Positions 1 to 8,430 of a stretch of DNA of 64,000 nt are shown here, one piece after another (positions within the stretch are counted from its first letter, which is position 1; every line of letters starts with the position of its first letter). The translations under genes were made by a program, and so were the position numbers. The DNA comes from Selenomonadaceae bacterium (lineage in GTDB: Bacteria; Bacillota; Negativicutes; Selenomonadales; Selenomonadaceae): the NCBI GenBank assembly GCA_017476005.1, contig JAFVEM010000010.1:19841-83840 (forward strand), written 5' to 3'. The notes beneath the pieces are model-generated. The model did no database searches, was not told the origin of the DNA, and worked only from the letters and a program-made list of their open reading frames with translations.

Positions 1-968
1 CCTGCAAACAAGGCCCACCTACCTACGAGAAAAGCCTAGTTGTAATGGGAACGGTGGCCACTTTGTCGGCGGAAGGAGAAGAAGCCCAAGCCGCCGTCAC
101 CGAAAGCATCCATCGCCTCCAAGAGCTGGAAGCTATGGTGAGTTTCGAGGAACCGGACAGCGACTTAAATCGGTTAGTCGAGGCAGCCGGTAAAGATTTT
201 GTCCCCTTGCACCCGGAAATTTATGCCTTGCTGGCTGTTTCCCAAGAATATTCTAGGCAAAGCGACGGAGCTTGGGACGTAACCGCCGCCCCCCTCGTGG
301 AACTTTGGGGGATTGGCACCGCTAAGGCGCGAGTACCTGCGCCCCAAGAAATCGAACAGGCCAAAGCCTTGGTTGGCTGGCCAAAACTCCTGTTGCGTTC
401 CGACGATAACAGCGCCATGCTTACAGAACCGGGCATGAAGTTGGATTTGGGAGGAATAATGAAAGGCCTCGCTATCGACGAGGCGCGGAAAATTTACGAA
501 CGCCATGGCATAACGCGAGGCCTAATCAATTTGGGAACCAGTTCTCTTTACGCCGTAGGAAGTCGCGCTGACGGCAGTCCGTGGCGCATTGGCCTCCGCC
601 GCCCCGAAGGCGACGACCCCAAAGATTATTGGGGGGTGGTGAATTTACGGGAAGCGGCTCTCTCAACTTCCGGCGATTACGAACGCTTTTTTACAGCGGA
701 TGGGGAGCGGTATCATCATATAATCGACCCTCGCGCCGGCTACCCGGCCAAAACCAACCTAACGGCCGTCACGATAGTAGTCCAAAGCGGCGAGACGGCC
801 GGGATGCGCTCCGACCTTTTATCTACCCTAGTCTTTGTCATGGGAGCAGAGGCAGGAGAAAAATTTCTGCGCCAGCTTCCTTATTCGGTGCAAGGGGTGC
901 TTTTGCTAGAGAATGGTCGTCAGGTGGTAATTGGCGATTTGCCATTGGAGATGAAGTCTCGCCCTTAG
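1..968 (+). CDS. apbE: FAD:protein FMN transferase (ApbE family), 5' end outside window
   Basis: ApbE enzymes move FMN from FAD onto a Thr of target proteins such as Rnf/Nqr subunits, outside the cytoplasmic membrane. The reading frame is open to the left edge and carries a Cys codon at 3-5, about a dozen residues before MGTVATLS. That fits the lipobox Cys of the usual ApbE lipoprotein, so the true start lies off the window. Family signatures seen are DLGGIMKGLAID (flavin/Mg site), STSGDYERFF and HHIIDPRAGYP. The first in-window Met (45) is probably internal. No partner gene is visible. The family call is firm; the lipoprotein reading is an inference from a single Cys. Confidence 0.93.
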   Translation, partial: CKQGPPTYEKSLVVMGTVATLSAEGEEAQAAVTESIHRLQELEAMVSFEEPDSDLNRLVEAAGKDFVPLHPEIYALLAVSQEYSRQSDGAWDVTAAPLVELWGIGTAKARVPAPQEIEQAKALVGWPKLLLRSDDNSAMLTEPGMKLDLGGIMKGLAIDEARKIYERHGITRGLINLGTSSLYAVGSRADGSPWRIGLRRPEGDDPKDYWGVVNLREAALSTSGDYERFFTADGERYHHIIDPRAGYPAKTNLTAVTIVVQSGETAGMRSDLLSTLVFVMGAEAGEKFLRQLPYSVQGVLLLENGRQVVIGDLPLEMKSRP

Positions 969-984
969 TGATTGCGTTGCACGC

Positions 985-1017
985 AAAAAACGAGAGCCAC
1001 TCGAAAGCGGCTCTCTC
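985..1017 (-). terminator. Rho-independent terminator of the small-peptide transcript
   Basis: GAGAGCC arms at 992-998 and 1009-1015 are extended to 9 bp by one A/G mismatch. On the minus strand they are followed by six U (985-990). The terminator therefore ends the leftward transcript of the small gene at 1064-1165, not apbE. Confidence 0.75.
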
Positions 1018-1063
1018 CCTCCGTGGTTGGTCAGACCCGAGGTACCTGATTGTGACTGTGCTG

Positions 1064-1165
1064 TTAGCGCAAGATATACATCAGTAGAGTGAATACGGCG
1101 TTAGCAACTACTCCGGCTACGATGGCCATGAGAAAGTCGCGAACGAAATGGTTGTTGTCGAGCAC
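1064..1165 (-). CDS. Small hydrophobic peptide, type I toxin-like (33 aa)
   Basis: A 33-residue peptide starts at GTG 1165 behind a strong GGAGG(T) site (1174-1179 region). The product begins MLDNNHFVRDF and continues as one membrane-spanning stretch (LMAIVAGVVANAVFTLLMYI) ending in Arg. An extended -10 promoter lies about 35 nt upstream, and a terminator follows after a roughly 50-nt 3' UTR that contains CCTCGGGTCTGACCAACC on the coding strand. Short membrane peptides with this layout are the usual shape of type I toxin genes. No toxin activity is shown by sequence, and I do not identify the antitoxin RNA with certainty. It is too short for normal gene calling. Confidence 0.5.
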   Translation of the reverse strand: MLDNNHFVRDFLMAIVAGVVANAVFTLLMYILR

Positions 1166-1207
1166 AAGGAACACCTCCCTCCAACTGAGAGGCGCACAGT
1201 CAAAAAA

Positions 1208-1213
1208 ATTATA
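1208..1213 (-). promoter_or_regulatory. Extended -10 box of the small-peptide gene
   Basis: Read on the minus strand, TATAAT is preceded by TG one base away (ATGCTATAAT), an extended -10. The -35 is poor. The expected start is near 1201, giving a leader of about 35 nt to the GTG at 1165. Confidence 0.6.
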
Positions 1214-1234
1214 GCATTTTCTTAATAAATGTGC

Positions 1235-1345
1235 TAGAATCTAAATCGAAATGGTTTTGTTTGAGCATAGTGCTGGGAGTTGGTCGCTCGCGGCACACGG
1301 TTCAACAAACGAGGAGGCCGTCCCTGCGGAGGGGGATGGCCTTTT
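1235..1345 (+). ncRNA. Candidate small RNA transcribed divergently from the toxin-like gene
   Basis: An extended -10 (TGCTAGAAT, 1232-1240) faces right, and a strong hairpin with AGGCC arms followed by TTTT ends at 1345. Together they would give an RNA of about 100 nt with no convincing reading frame. It shares a GTTGGTC segment able to pair with GACCAAC in the toxin-like mRNA 3' UTR, only about 7 nt. A role as regulator of the peptide gene is an inference. Confidence 0.3.
1315..1345 (+). terminator. Rho-independent terminator
   Basis: AGGCCGTCCCT (1315-1325) pairs with AGGGGGATGGCCT (1330-1342), apart from a small loop and one extra G. TTTT follows. It faces right. Confidence 0.65.
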
Positions 1346-1416
1346 CGGTTCGCTTGCATTTTTGTAACTATGCAGTTAGACCCCGCCAAGCTCTACCTTA
1401 TCCCCTCGACCAAAAA

Positions 1417-1995
1417 CTAAAGCCGCTCCAATCCCTGTTCCTTCCGCGCTAAGTATTCTCGGTCAAGGATACCCAAAATCACCAAATTCTCGTAACGCCC
1501 ACAGTGAAAAATGGTTTCCCGGATAAGTCCCTCTCGCTTTAGCCCCTCGGCTTCGTAAAGATGCAAGGCTCGCTCGTTGTACTCCTTGCAATCCAGCCAA
1601 GCCCGATGGGCTTTTTTTGTTTCAAAAGTCCACGCCTTAATAAGTTTCATGGCCTCGTGGCCATAGCCCCGCCCCTTTTTGGCAATTATGACGTGCGTCC
1701 ATTCGATTTCCTTATGGGGATTATTCAGCCCGGCCACCCGTAGATAACCCACGGCTTCGCCAGTAGCCTTTTCCTCCACAATAACGTCCATCACTTCCTC
1801 GTCGCCGCGCAAAGCCTTCAAATGCTCCTCCCGATCAAAGGGCAACACCAACTCGCAGTTATCCGGCGCCGCCTGCAAACCCAAAATAAAATTTAAGTCT
1901 GCCTCCTCGCCGCGACGGAGTATCAAGCGCGTTCCTGTTTTTAATATTTGAGACATTGTTTTACTCACGGTTTCCGTAGCCTCCAATTCATGCAT
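1417..1995 (-). CDS. GNAT family N-acetyltransferase
   Basis: A 192-residue acyl-CoA-dependent acetyltransferase of the GNAT fold. The acetyl-CoA pyrophosphate loop is seen as KKGRGYGHEA, and the C-terminal half contains the LYEAEGL motif typical of RimJ/RimL-like enzymes. The substrate cannot be read from sequence. Two starts are possible: ATG at 1995 (MHELEAT) or ATG near 1953 (MSQILKTG). Neither has a strong ribosome site, and the shorter form fits the family better. It lies 24 nt downstream of the restriction endonuclease gene on the same strand, so it may be carried along in that transcript, but nothing ties it to restriction. Confidence 0.85.
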   Translation of the reverse strand: MHELEATETVSKTMSQILKTGTRLILRRGEEADLNFILGLQAAPDNCELVLPFDREEHLKALRGDEEVMDVIVEEKATGEAVGYLRVAGLNNPHKEIEWTHVIIAKKGRGYGHEAMKLIKAWTFETKKAHRAWLDCKEYNERALHLYEAEGLKREGLIRETIFHCGRYENLVILGILDREYLARKEQGLERL

Positions 1996-2019
1996 GGTTT
2001 TAAAAGTTATACTATATTG

Positions 2020-3276
2020 TCACATTCCATTGTAATTTTCCCATCTCCATCGCAAAAACTCTCTATTTGTAAAGGATGGAATGACTATTCGTGGTGGTAT
2101 GCTCCAACCATAATCCATTCTTGCACGTGTAGATAAATCGATATCGCCATCGGGGGAAATTCTTAGATGACCAGTATCAAATAGCGTATGAATATCTACA
2201 CGCATAGCAAAGCCATTAGCAATGGTATCCTCCCCATTATATTTAAACGGCTTTATGTGAGCCGCTTCTAGTATTTCTGGCATCATAACATTGGTGATAA
2301 CACATCGTTCGCATGCTTTGAGAACTTCACGTCTAAACGTGGCCTGATTCGGGCGAGTAGTTTTTGTTTGTATGCGTTTTCGTTCAAATTCAGAAATAAC
2401 TTCAGTTGAACGTATTTGACCTAGCGCACTTAACAAAGAATTATTTGGTGGGGTTTCCTGTATAATTTCATGGATTTCTGATAGTACCTCTAAGTTGACA
2501 CAATATTTTTCAGTTCTTCTCTGGGTTGTCTCTGGTTTTACTAAGTACCCATAGTTAAATAGAAACAAGAGGTATTCCCTAGCTATACGAAAATCATTTG
2601 CGCCTTCAATACAATTAGGCCAACCAATAAGAGAGAGTTTCTTGGCACGATACCAAACGATAAAATTCACATAGTCTTGAATCTCTGCGTGGACACCAGA
2701 TAAAGGAATAATTATTTTCGTCAGTTCATCTGGTGTAATGTAACCTTGTTGTTCGTCTAATGAAGACAGCTCGCAAATAATTTTCAAAACCAACTTAAGT
2801 GGATGTATAGTAAGCCCCTTTTCAAGCCAAGTTTTACATTCTTCTTTGCTCTGTATTTGAGGATTAGGTAAATGAAAAGTCTGAATGGTAATTGCTGCAA
2901 ATTCTGTTTGCGAAATTTCTCTGTCGGCAACTTTTCGTCCAAAATCGGTTAAACGAATCTTTCCCGATGTATCGCCGGGTGCTATCAATCCGACTGCACG
3001 CCAATATTGACCGCTGTTTCTGATCAAATTACGTTCACCTGTTCGTCGGTCTAAATCTACGTCGATGGAATCTGAAATATCCTCCGAGAGTTCAATTAAC
3101 TCCCTCGCGAATTCTTGAGAACTGTACTTGACTCCAAGCGGCTCTAGTTTTCTCATCCGAAATAAAACGCCTAGCAATACAACAGGGTCGTTTAGCCCTT
3201 CGGTACACTGCAGAGAAGCCCATTTCCATTTAAAGGAAGGAAATGGCTTTGTGGGTATATAGTTTTTGGCAAGCAC
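2020..3276 (-). CDS. HNH restriction endonuclease (type II)
   Basis: A 418-residue protein with a C-terminal HNH nuclease domain. The motif runs CERCVITN, then EAAHIKPF, then an Asn-containing stretch and VDIHTLFDTGHL, giving the His-Asn-His order of the beta-beta-alpha-metal fold (HNH_2 type). The N-terminal 300 residues carry no motif I know and presumably hold DNA-recognition functions. The start is GTG at 3276, three bases after the methyltransferase stop, so it is translationally coupled to the two methyltransferases. Position and domain make it the cognate nuclease. The recognition site is unknown. The whole cassette is clearly richer in A+T than its flanks, suggesting transfer. Confidence 0.82.
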   Translation of the reverse strand: MLAKNYIPTKPFPSFKWKWASLQCTEGLNDPVVLLGVLFRMRKLEPLGVKYSSQEFARELIELSEDISDSIDVDLDRRTGERNLIRNSGQYWRAVGLIAPGDTSGKIRLTDFGRKVADREISQTEFAAITIQTFHLPNPQIQSKEECKTWLEKGLTIHPLKLVLKIICELSSLDEQQGYITPDELTKIIIPLSGVHAEIQDYVNFIVWYRAKKLSLIGWPNCIEGANDFRIAREYLLFLFNYGYLVKPETTQRRTEKYCVNLEVLSEIHEIIQETPPNNSLLSALGQIRSTEVISEFERKRIQTKTTRPNQATFRREVLKACERCVITNVMMPEILEAAHIKPFKYNGEDTIANGFAMRVDIHTLFDTGHLRISPDGDIDLSTRARMDYGWSIPPRIVIPSFTNREFLRWRWENYNGM

Positions 3277-3279
3277 AGG

Positions 3280-4206
3280 CTATTTCCCCCAATATCTATT
3301 AAATTCCTTTGCAACAGCATATCCCAGAAGTGGTGGAACAGCATTTCCAATCTGTCTATAAACTGAGGATCTTGTACCTTGAAAATCATAATCTAAAGGA
3401 AAGCTCTGAATGGTAGCTAGTTCGCGGCAAGACATCCTTCGTTTGCCGTTGGGATGGGGTAAAATAACGACTCCACCTTTGTTGTCTCCACGTGCTGTTA
3501 CTGTTGGTGCTGGTTTTTGTGGGTCAAGCAATCGATGCCCAAGATATCCATTGATATTTAACTTGTATTTTGAATAGGTATGATTGGGTAAAGTATTTGG
3601 CTCATCAGGATTAGGAATACTTGCAAGCCCCTCAGAAACGCTCACCCACCTCCGTAATCCATTTTCTCCATCTTTATCGTGTGTTGGTTTAGGATAATTG
3701 TATTCCCAACGGACATCATTTCTTACGCCTACAATTACGACCCGTAGACGATTCTGTGGTACGCCGTAATCAGCTGCATTCATTATTTGGTATTGCACAT
3801 TGTACCCCATGTCAGCAAAATCGTCTAAAATCATTTTAAATACTTCGCCTTTGGCCAAACTAGTAATTCCCTTTACGTTTTCTGCCAGAAAAAATTTAGG
3901 CAATTTGCTACCTATGACGCGAATCAATTGTTTATATAGCTCATTTCGTTCATCCTCAGCGTGGCGCTTAGTATTGGCTACAGAAAAGCCTTGACAAGGA
4001 AAACCTCCAATAACAGCATCACAATTGGGGATACTATCAACCGAGATATTACGAATATCGTCAAATATAATATGTTCACCTAAATTTTGGCGATATGTTT
4101 CTACCGCATCTTCATATAAATCATTTGCCCATATTATCTCATGGCCGGCCATTTGAAATCCCAAATCCAGTCCGCCGGCACCGCTAAACAGTGAAACTAC
4201 TTGCAT
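3280..4206 (-). CDS. DNA (cytosine-5) methyltransferase, second of a tandem pair
   Basis: A 308-residue C5-cytosine methyltransferase. Motif I is FSGAGGLDLGF, motif IV is GGFPCQGFS with the catalytic Cys, motif VI is ENVKG, motif VIII is QNRLRVVIVG, and motif X is YRQIGNAVPP. The ATG lies inside the end of the upstream methyltransferase (10-base overlap) with AAGGA five bases before it. The target-recognition region between VIII and IX is short. The two methyltransferases are clearly related along their whole length. Pairs of C5 enzymes usually accompany nucleases with an asymmetric site, one modifying each strand; that role is inferred. Confidence 0.95.
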   Translation of the reverse strand: MQVVSLFSGAGGLDLGFQMAGHEIIWANDLYEDAVETYRQNLGEHIIFDDIRNISVDSIPNCDAVIGGFPCQGFSVANTKRHAEDERNELYKQLIRVIGSKLPKFFLAENVKGITSLAKGEVFKMILDDFADMGYNVQYQIMNAADYGVPQNRLRVVIVGVRNDVRWEYNYPKPTHDKDGENGLRRWVSVSEGLASIPNPDEPNTLPNHTYSKYKLNINGYLGHRLLDPQKPAPTVTARGDNKGGVVILPHPNGKRRMSCRELATIQSFPLDYDFQGTRSSVYRQIGNAVPPLLGYAVAKEFNRYWGK

Positions 4207-5144
4207 AACAGTCCTTCCTTTTCTATGCGCCTTAGCTCTTGACCAAGTATTTTGGCAAACCTTACAGGTACAGCATTGCCTATTTGCCTATAGCATGAAC
4301 CTCGAACTCCATAAAATATAAAGTCATCGGGGAAGGTTTGTATTGACGCACTTTCACGTACGGTCAAACGACGTAGCCCATTATAATGGGGTATAGCACA
4401 TACGCCGCCACCGCCGTTGCCCCTTGCCAATATTGTAGGTGAAGGTTTATTCGCATCTGTGGGCCTGTGTGCGGTATAGTCACGGTATTCAACTTTGTAC
4501 TTTGAGTATTCATGATTGGGAACATTGTTGGGCATATCAGGATCCGGATAACGAGAGATGGCCTGTTTTATAGAAATCCACTTATGTAGCCCATCAGTTC
4601 CAGTTTTAGAATGTGTTTTTGGTGGTAACGTTAAAAGCATTTTTGATGATAAGCCTTGCTGTTGCCCTAAAATAATCACTCTTTGTCTGGTTTCTGGTAC
4701 ACCATAATCAGCCATATTCACGAGATTAACAGTGGCTCTATATCCTGCATTTTCAAAATCGGATAATATTTGTTTTATCGCCTCTCCGTGTCCTAGTGTT
4801 AGAATTCCCTTCACATTTTCGGCGATAAAAAAATTAGGCTGTTTCTGTTTTATCGTTTCATAAAAAAATCTATATAACATATTTCTCTCGTCATTTAGCA
4901 TTCTAAACCGATTGGCTTGACTAAATCCTTGGCAAGGGAATCCGCCAACAACCACATCAGCATTAGGTATTATAGAGATTTCCACATTCTTAATGTCATC
5001 TAAAACTATGTTGTTTCCTACGTTATGTCTGTATGTTTCTACAGCATCCTTATCTATGTCGTTAGCCCAGACTATCTCATTTCCGGCTTGTACCAATCCT
5101 AAATCCAACCCTCCGGCACCACTAAATAAAGAAATTATTTTCAT
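4197..5144 (-). CDS. DNA (cytosine-5) methyltransferase, first of a tandem pair
   Basis: A 315-residue C5-cytosine methyltransferase with the same motif order: SLFSGAGGLDLGL (I), GGFPCQGFSQ (IV, catalytic Cys), ENVKG (VI), ETRQRVIILG (VIII), and YRQIGNAVPVRFA (X). It is the promoter-proximal gene of the cassette. It differs most from its neighbour in the stretch between motifs VIII and IX, where sequence recognition resides, consistent with each enzyme reading a different strand of one asymmetric site (inference). All catalytic motifs are intact. Confidence 0.95.
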   Translation of the reverse strand: MKIISLFSGAGGLDLGLVQAGNEIVWANDIDKDAVETYRHNVGNNIVLDDIKNVEISIIPNADVVVGGFPCQGFSQANRFRMLNDERNMLYRFFYETIKQKQPNFFIAENVKGILTLGHGEAIKQILSDFENAGYRATVNLVNMADYGVPETRQRVIILGQQQGLSSKMLLTLPPKTHSKTGTDGLHKWISIKQAISRYPDPDMPNNVPNHEYSKYKVEYRDYTAHRPTDANKPSPTILARGNGGGGVCAIPHYNGLRRLTVRESASIQTFPDDFIFYGVRGSCYRQIGNAVPVRFAKILGQELRRIEKEGLLCK

Positions 5145-5181
5145 ATTGTACCTGTCCCTTTGGTCTTGCTGTTTTTCGTAC

Positions 5182-6783
5182 TCACTTCCAATTTCCTCTC
5201 ATCAGCCGAAACTGCCCCGAATACGCCTCCGGCGTAAAACCGTAAACCTGCCTAAAGGCTTCGCGGTAGCTGCCTAAGTTTCTGGCTGCGCCTAAATACT
5301 CGATGAGCGACTCATAGCCGTACCTTTCGGCCAGCGTTAGGGTGGCCAGTTCCGTCAGTTCCGTTACCGCATCGCCCTGCGTCGCTAAATAATCCTCCGT
5401 ACTCATAAGTTGCGCCAAAGTAGGGAGATTCTCCCCTCGCAGATGGGTTTCCCAAGTGTAGCGGTATTGCGCCATAGTCCCCATACCCGTTTCGCTGAGA
5501 CGACGAATGCCCATGAGGTACGCTATGCCCCGATTGAACCACTCCAGCTCATCCTCGGCGGCGCCGGTTAGCTGAGAAATAAGGAGCCGCGTTTCCATAA
5601 CCGCCACAGAAAATATTATTTGGCGATTCTCTTTCAGTTCGTCGGCGTTTATCACCACCGTGCTGCCGTTCTCCACCCATAAACTGCCGACGGCCAGCGA
5701 TTTCGCTCGCTCCGGGGGAATGCTACATTCTTGAGTGAGCCTCGCCGTAAGGTCATCGGCGTCGGCGGCTAGGATAAGGTGATATTCTCCCTTGAGTTCG
5801 ATTCCCCACAGCCTACGCAAAAGTTCCTTGGTGGCGGTAAACTGGCGGTCGATTTCCGGAGCGGCCTCCCTCGCTACGCCTTCCCTTGACTCGATGAGCC
5901 ATTGTCCCGGTTTATTGATTGCCTCCCGATACCAAAGGTCAAACTCTCGCAAAAACTCCTCTTGGCTCACGCCAAAAACTTCCTGTAATGCTAGTTTTCC
6001 ATCCTGTCCTGCGGCCAAGGCACGAAAATAAGCGGTAAGACGCTTGAGTCCCTCTCCGGACGGTTGCCTAGATAGGAGATACCAAACCATTTGGTCGGAT
6101 ATTTGGTAGGCGTGGTATTTTTTTTGCATCAGCTCCTGCCTACGAGCAAGGTCGCAGTGCAAAAGCTCGCCGGGATTCACCGCCGAGGGGGCGGCTCTAA
6201 GTTCAGCCAAGGTGTCTCTTTCCCATTTACTAAGAGAGCGAACCCCCAGCTTGTCCGCCGTCAACGCGCCGATATAGTCGGCGGAACCTTCCTCCAGCCA
6301 AAACAGGGAACCTTGGTCGGTGTCGCTACCTTCGCTCAGTTCGTATTGGACTTGATGAAACAGCTCGTGCGCGGTGGTGCTGACGCGGTCGGCGCGGCTT
6401 TTCATCACGGCGGCGGAGCCGTTGATGGCAGTAGTGTGCCGCCAGCCCCCCGACCAACCGCCGGAGACGGCGGCAATTTTTTGGGCTTCCTCCGGCGTAA
6501 GCTCAAATTCTCGCGCCAAAACCGCCTCATAATCGGTTAAAGTCGCCGCCACATGCAGGTCAACCGACTCATTAAGTTTTATGCCCATGGTTTCCTTCAT
6601 TAAATGCTCGAAAACTTGCGCGGCCGTTTCCACGTCGGCCATAACCGCTTCCCCCGGGTTTCCCACGGCGATAATCCTGACCTCGGCAGCCTCCTCCGTT
6701 TCTTCGACTGATACGGTGTAGCTTAAAAGAGCGGCTACCCCACAAATAAACGCCGCCAGCATAATGCCCACTATTTTTTTCAT
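5182..6783 (-). CDS. Exported gluzincin-like metalloprotease with a second, degenerate domain
   Basis: A 533-residue protein with an N-terminal membrane anchor or signal peptide (MKKIVGIMLAAFICGVAAL). The first half holds a zinc-protease site, TAHELFHQVQ (HExxH), with WLEEGSADY about 25 residues later supplying the third ligand. The second half repeats the same plan: a start resembling the first domain (KELLRRLWGIEL against EHLMKETMGIKL) and WFNRGIAYL where WLEEGSADY stood. HExxH is replaced by ETRLLISQL, so this copy should not bind zinc. GGAGG lies eight bases before ATG 6783. The substrate is unknown. The first domain looks active by motif; the second is probably structural or substrate-binding. 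Confidence 0.75.
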   Translation of the reverse strand: MKKIVGIMLAAFICGVAALLSYTVSVEETEEAAEVRIIAVGNPGEAVMADVETAAQVFEHLMKETMGIKLNESVDLHVAATLTDYEAVLAREFELTPEEAQKIAAVSGGWSGGWRHTTAINGSAAVMKSRADRVSTTAHELFHQVQYELSEGSDTDQGSLFWLEEGSADYIGALTADKLGVRSLSKWERDTLAELRAAPSAVNPGELLHCDLARRQELMQKKYHAYQISDQMVWYLLSRQPSGEGLKRLTAYFRALAAGQDGKLALQEVFGVSQEEFLREFDLWYREAINKPGQWLIESREGVAREAAPEIDRQFTATKELLRRLWGIELKGEYHLILAADADDLTARLTQECSIPPERAKSLAVGSLWVENGSTVVINADELKENRQIIFSVAVMETRLLISQLTGAAEDELEWFNRGIAYLMGIRRLSETGMGTMAQYRYTWETHLRGENLPTLAQLMSTEDYLATQGDAVTELTELATLTLAERYGYESLIEYLGAARNLGSYREAFRQVYGFTPEAYSGQFRLMRGNWK

Positions 6784-6916
6784 GCCAGATTCCTCCGCTG
6801 GTAGTCTATCACATTTTCACCGGGAAGGGGAGAAAATTTCCGAGGATAGCCGAACGGCAGGAAAAAAGGAGAGGAGTGAGGAATGTTGAATGTTATAGAT
6901 AAGGAGGGCGAGTGAC

Positions 6917-8104
6917 ATGAAAAAAAATACTTCTTTTCCCCAAGATAAGCGCGCTACCGCCGCTTACTGGCTTAAACCCGAGGGTGATACCATTGTGCTG
7001 ACGGGAGAGGAAATTCGAGCCGTCAATCGTCGGCTAAGGGAGCAAATCCGCGCCATCAATAATTTAACGGCTTGGCCGACGGAAATGAGCCAAGCGGACT
7101 TACAGGAAATGATCGGCGCGGCAGAGCAAGATTTTCGGGAAAACTTACCCGGCGAATATTATGACACCGACGGCACCCCCATTCTCCCCTCGGCTTGGGA
7201 GGCCGCCCAAGGGAATTGCGCCCTTGGCAACATAAAAGCCAAAAATCTCGCAAAGTATGCCCTGACCCGGCGACGCACTAATCTGCGACTTCTGCCCACC
7301 CCACAATGTTATTTTGACGATCGGGATTTTCGCCACTACGACGCTTTACAGGGAACGGCTCTCGACCCTTGGGAGGCGGTACTCATTCTCCACAAAAGTT
7401 TTGATAACGCTTTTTATTTTGTGGTGACAAAGTATTATGCCGGCTGGGTAAAGGCGCAGGATTTGACCATAACGGATGCCGAGACTTTCCGGCAGTATAG
7501 CCGCCCCAGCAATTTTTTAGCGGTAACGGCGAACAAAATAACCCTCGCTCTAGGCTCCGAGGAACTCTTATTTCAAATGGGCAGCATCTTACCTCTTGTT
7601 TCGGCCGACGAGCCAAAAATAAATAAAAATCTCAGCCGCGGTTTTCTCCCCTGCACCCGTAATAATTTTATCCGGCAAGCCTTTAAATTTTTAGGGGACG
7701 GCTACGGCTGGGGCGGAATGGAGGAGAGCGTCGATTGTTCTGCCTTCACGCAAAATGTCTATCGGAGCATGGGACTGGAAATCCCCCGGGATGCAGATAA
7801 ACAGGAGCTGGCCATGCCCCGGCAAATAAATCTCACGAAACTGGCCACGGCGGAACGCTATGCCCAAATAAAAAAGGCTCCCCCGGGAGCCTTAATCTTT
7901 AAACCTGGTCATGTTATGCTGTATTTGGGGGAGGACGAGGAAGGTACTCCCATGGTAATTCATGCCGCCAGCAGTTATTTCGCGTTGCAAAGCGGCAGAT
8001 TGGAAAAGCGCTATGTCCGCCGGGTACTGGTGTCCGATTTGCGTTTTTTGACGGGTAGCGGCGCGGAGACAATAGACAGCCTGACCAGCGTCGGCTGGGT
8101 TTAG
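6917..8104 (+). CDS. NlpC/P60 cysteine peptidase with SH3-like domains
   Basis: A 395-residue peptidoglycan hydrolase of the NlpC/P60 class (gamma-D-Glu endopeptidase type). The catalytic Cys is in VDCSAFTQNV, the His is in GHVMLYLG, and a third polar site is in MVIHAASS. The middle (about residues 120-260) fits the tandem SH3b region of the Firmicutes YkfC-like enzymes, and the N-terminal 100 residues look like the helical stabilising domain of that group. An AAGGAGGG site 10 bases before ATG 6917 fixes the start, and no signal peptide is seen there, so the enzyme probably acts on imported muropeptides in the cytoplasm (inference). Its stop overlaps that of convergent csoR by four bases. Confidence 0.88.
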   Translation: MKKNTSFPQDKRATAAYWLKPEGDTIVLTGEEIRAVNRRLREQIRAINNLTAWPTEMSQADLQEMIGAAEQDFRENLPGEYYDTDGTPILPSAWEAAQGNCALGNIKAKNLAKYALTRRRTNLRLLPTPQCYFDDRDFRHYDALQGTALDPWEAVLILHKSFDNAFYFVVTKYYAGWVKAQDLTITDAETFRQYSRPSNFLAVTANKITLALGSEELLFQMGSILPLVSADEPKINKNLSRGFLPCTRNNFIRQAFKFLGDGYGWGGMEESVDCSAFTQNVYRSMGLEIPRDADKQELAMPRQINLTKLATAERYAQIKKAPPGALIFKPGHVMLYLGEDEEGTPMVIHAASSYFALQSGRLEKRYVRRVLVSDLRFLTGSGAETIDSLTSVGWV

Positions 8105-8397
8105 TCCAAGAGTCTGTCCATGGCGCTGTACATCTTGTCTAAAGTTTGAGCATCCCCCGTCTCCACTGCATCCACCAGACAATGCTCGAAGTGGTCTTTC
8201 AGTATCACCACTTTAAGTTTTTTTATGGCAGCGCTCACCGCCGAGAGTTGCACCAGTACCTCACTGCAATCCCTGCCCTCCTCGATCATGCCGGCTATGC
8301 CGTGGAGATGCCCGGAGATAGTGCTGATACGCTTCAAGACGGCCTTGGTATGCTTATGTGGATGGGTATGTGGATGCTGATGGTCTTTTTCCGACAT
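8101..8397 (-). CDS. csoR: CsoR-type copper-sensing repressor
   Basis: A 98-residue all-helical repressor of the CsoR/RcnR family. With the start at 8397 (AAGGAG five bases upstream) the copper ligands Cys44, His69 and Cys73 have the same 25 and 4 residue spacings as the Cys-His-Cys set of the studied CsoR proteins, so Cu(I) sensing is likely. The N terminus is unusually His-rich (HQHPHTHPHKH), an extra metal-binding tail. Its expected target, copA, lies 12 kb away at 20205 rather than beside it. A longer start at 8430 is possible but has no ribosome site. Confidence 0.88.
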   Translation of the reverse strand: MSEKDHQHPHTHPHKHTKAVLKRISTISGHLHGIAGMIEEGRDCSEVLVQLSAVSAAIKKLKVVILKDHFEHCLVDAVETGDAQTLDKMYSAMDRLLD

Positions 8398-8430
8398 AAT
8401 GGCTCCTTTCGGATATTGTCCCGTTACCAC

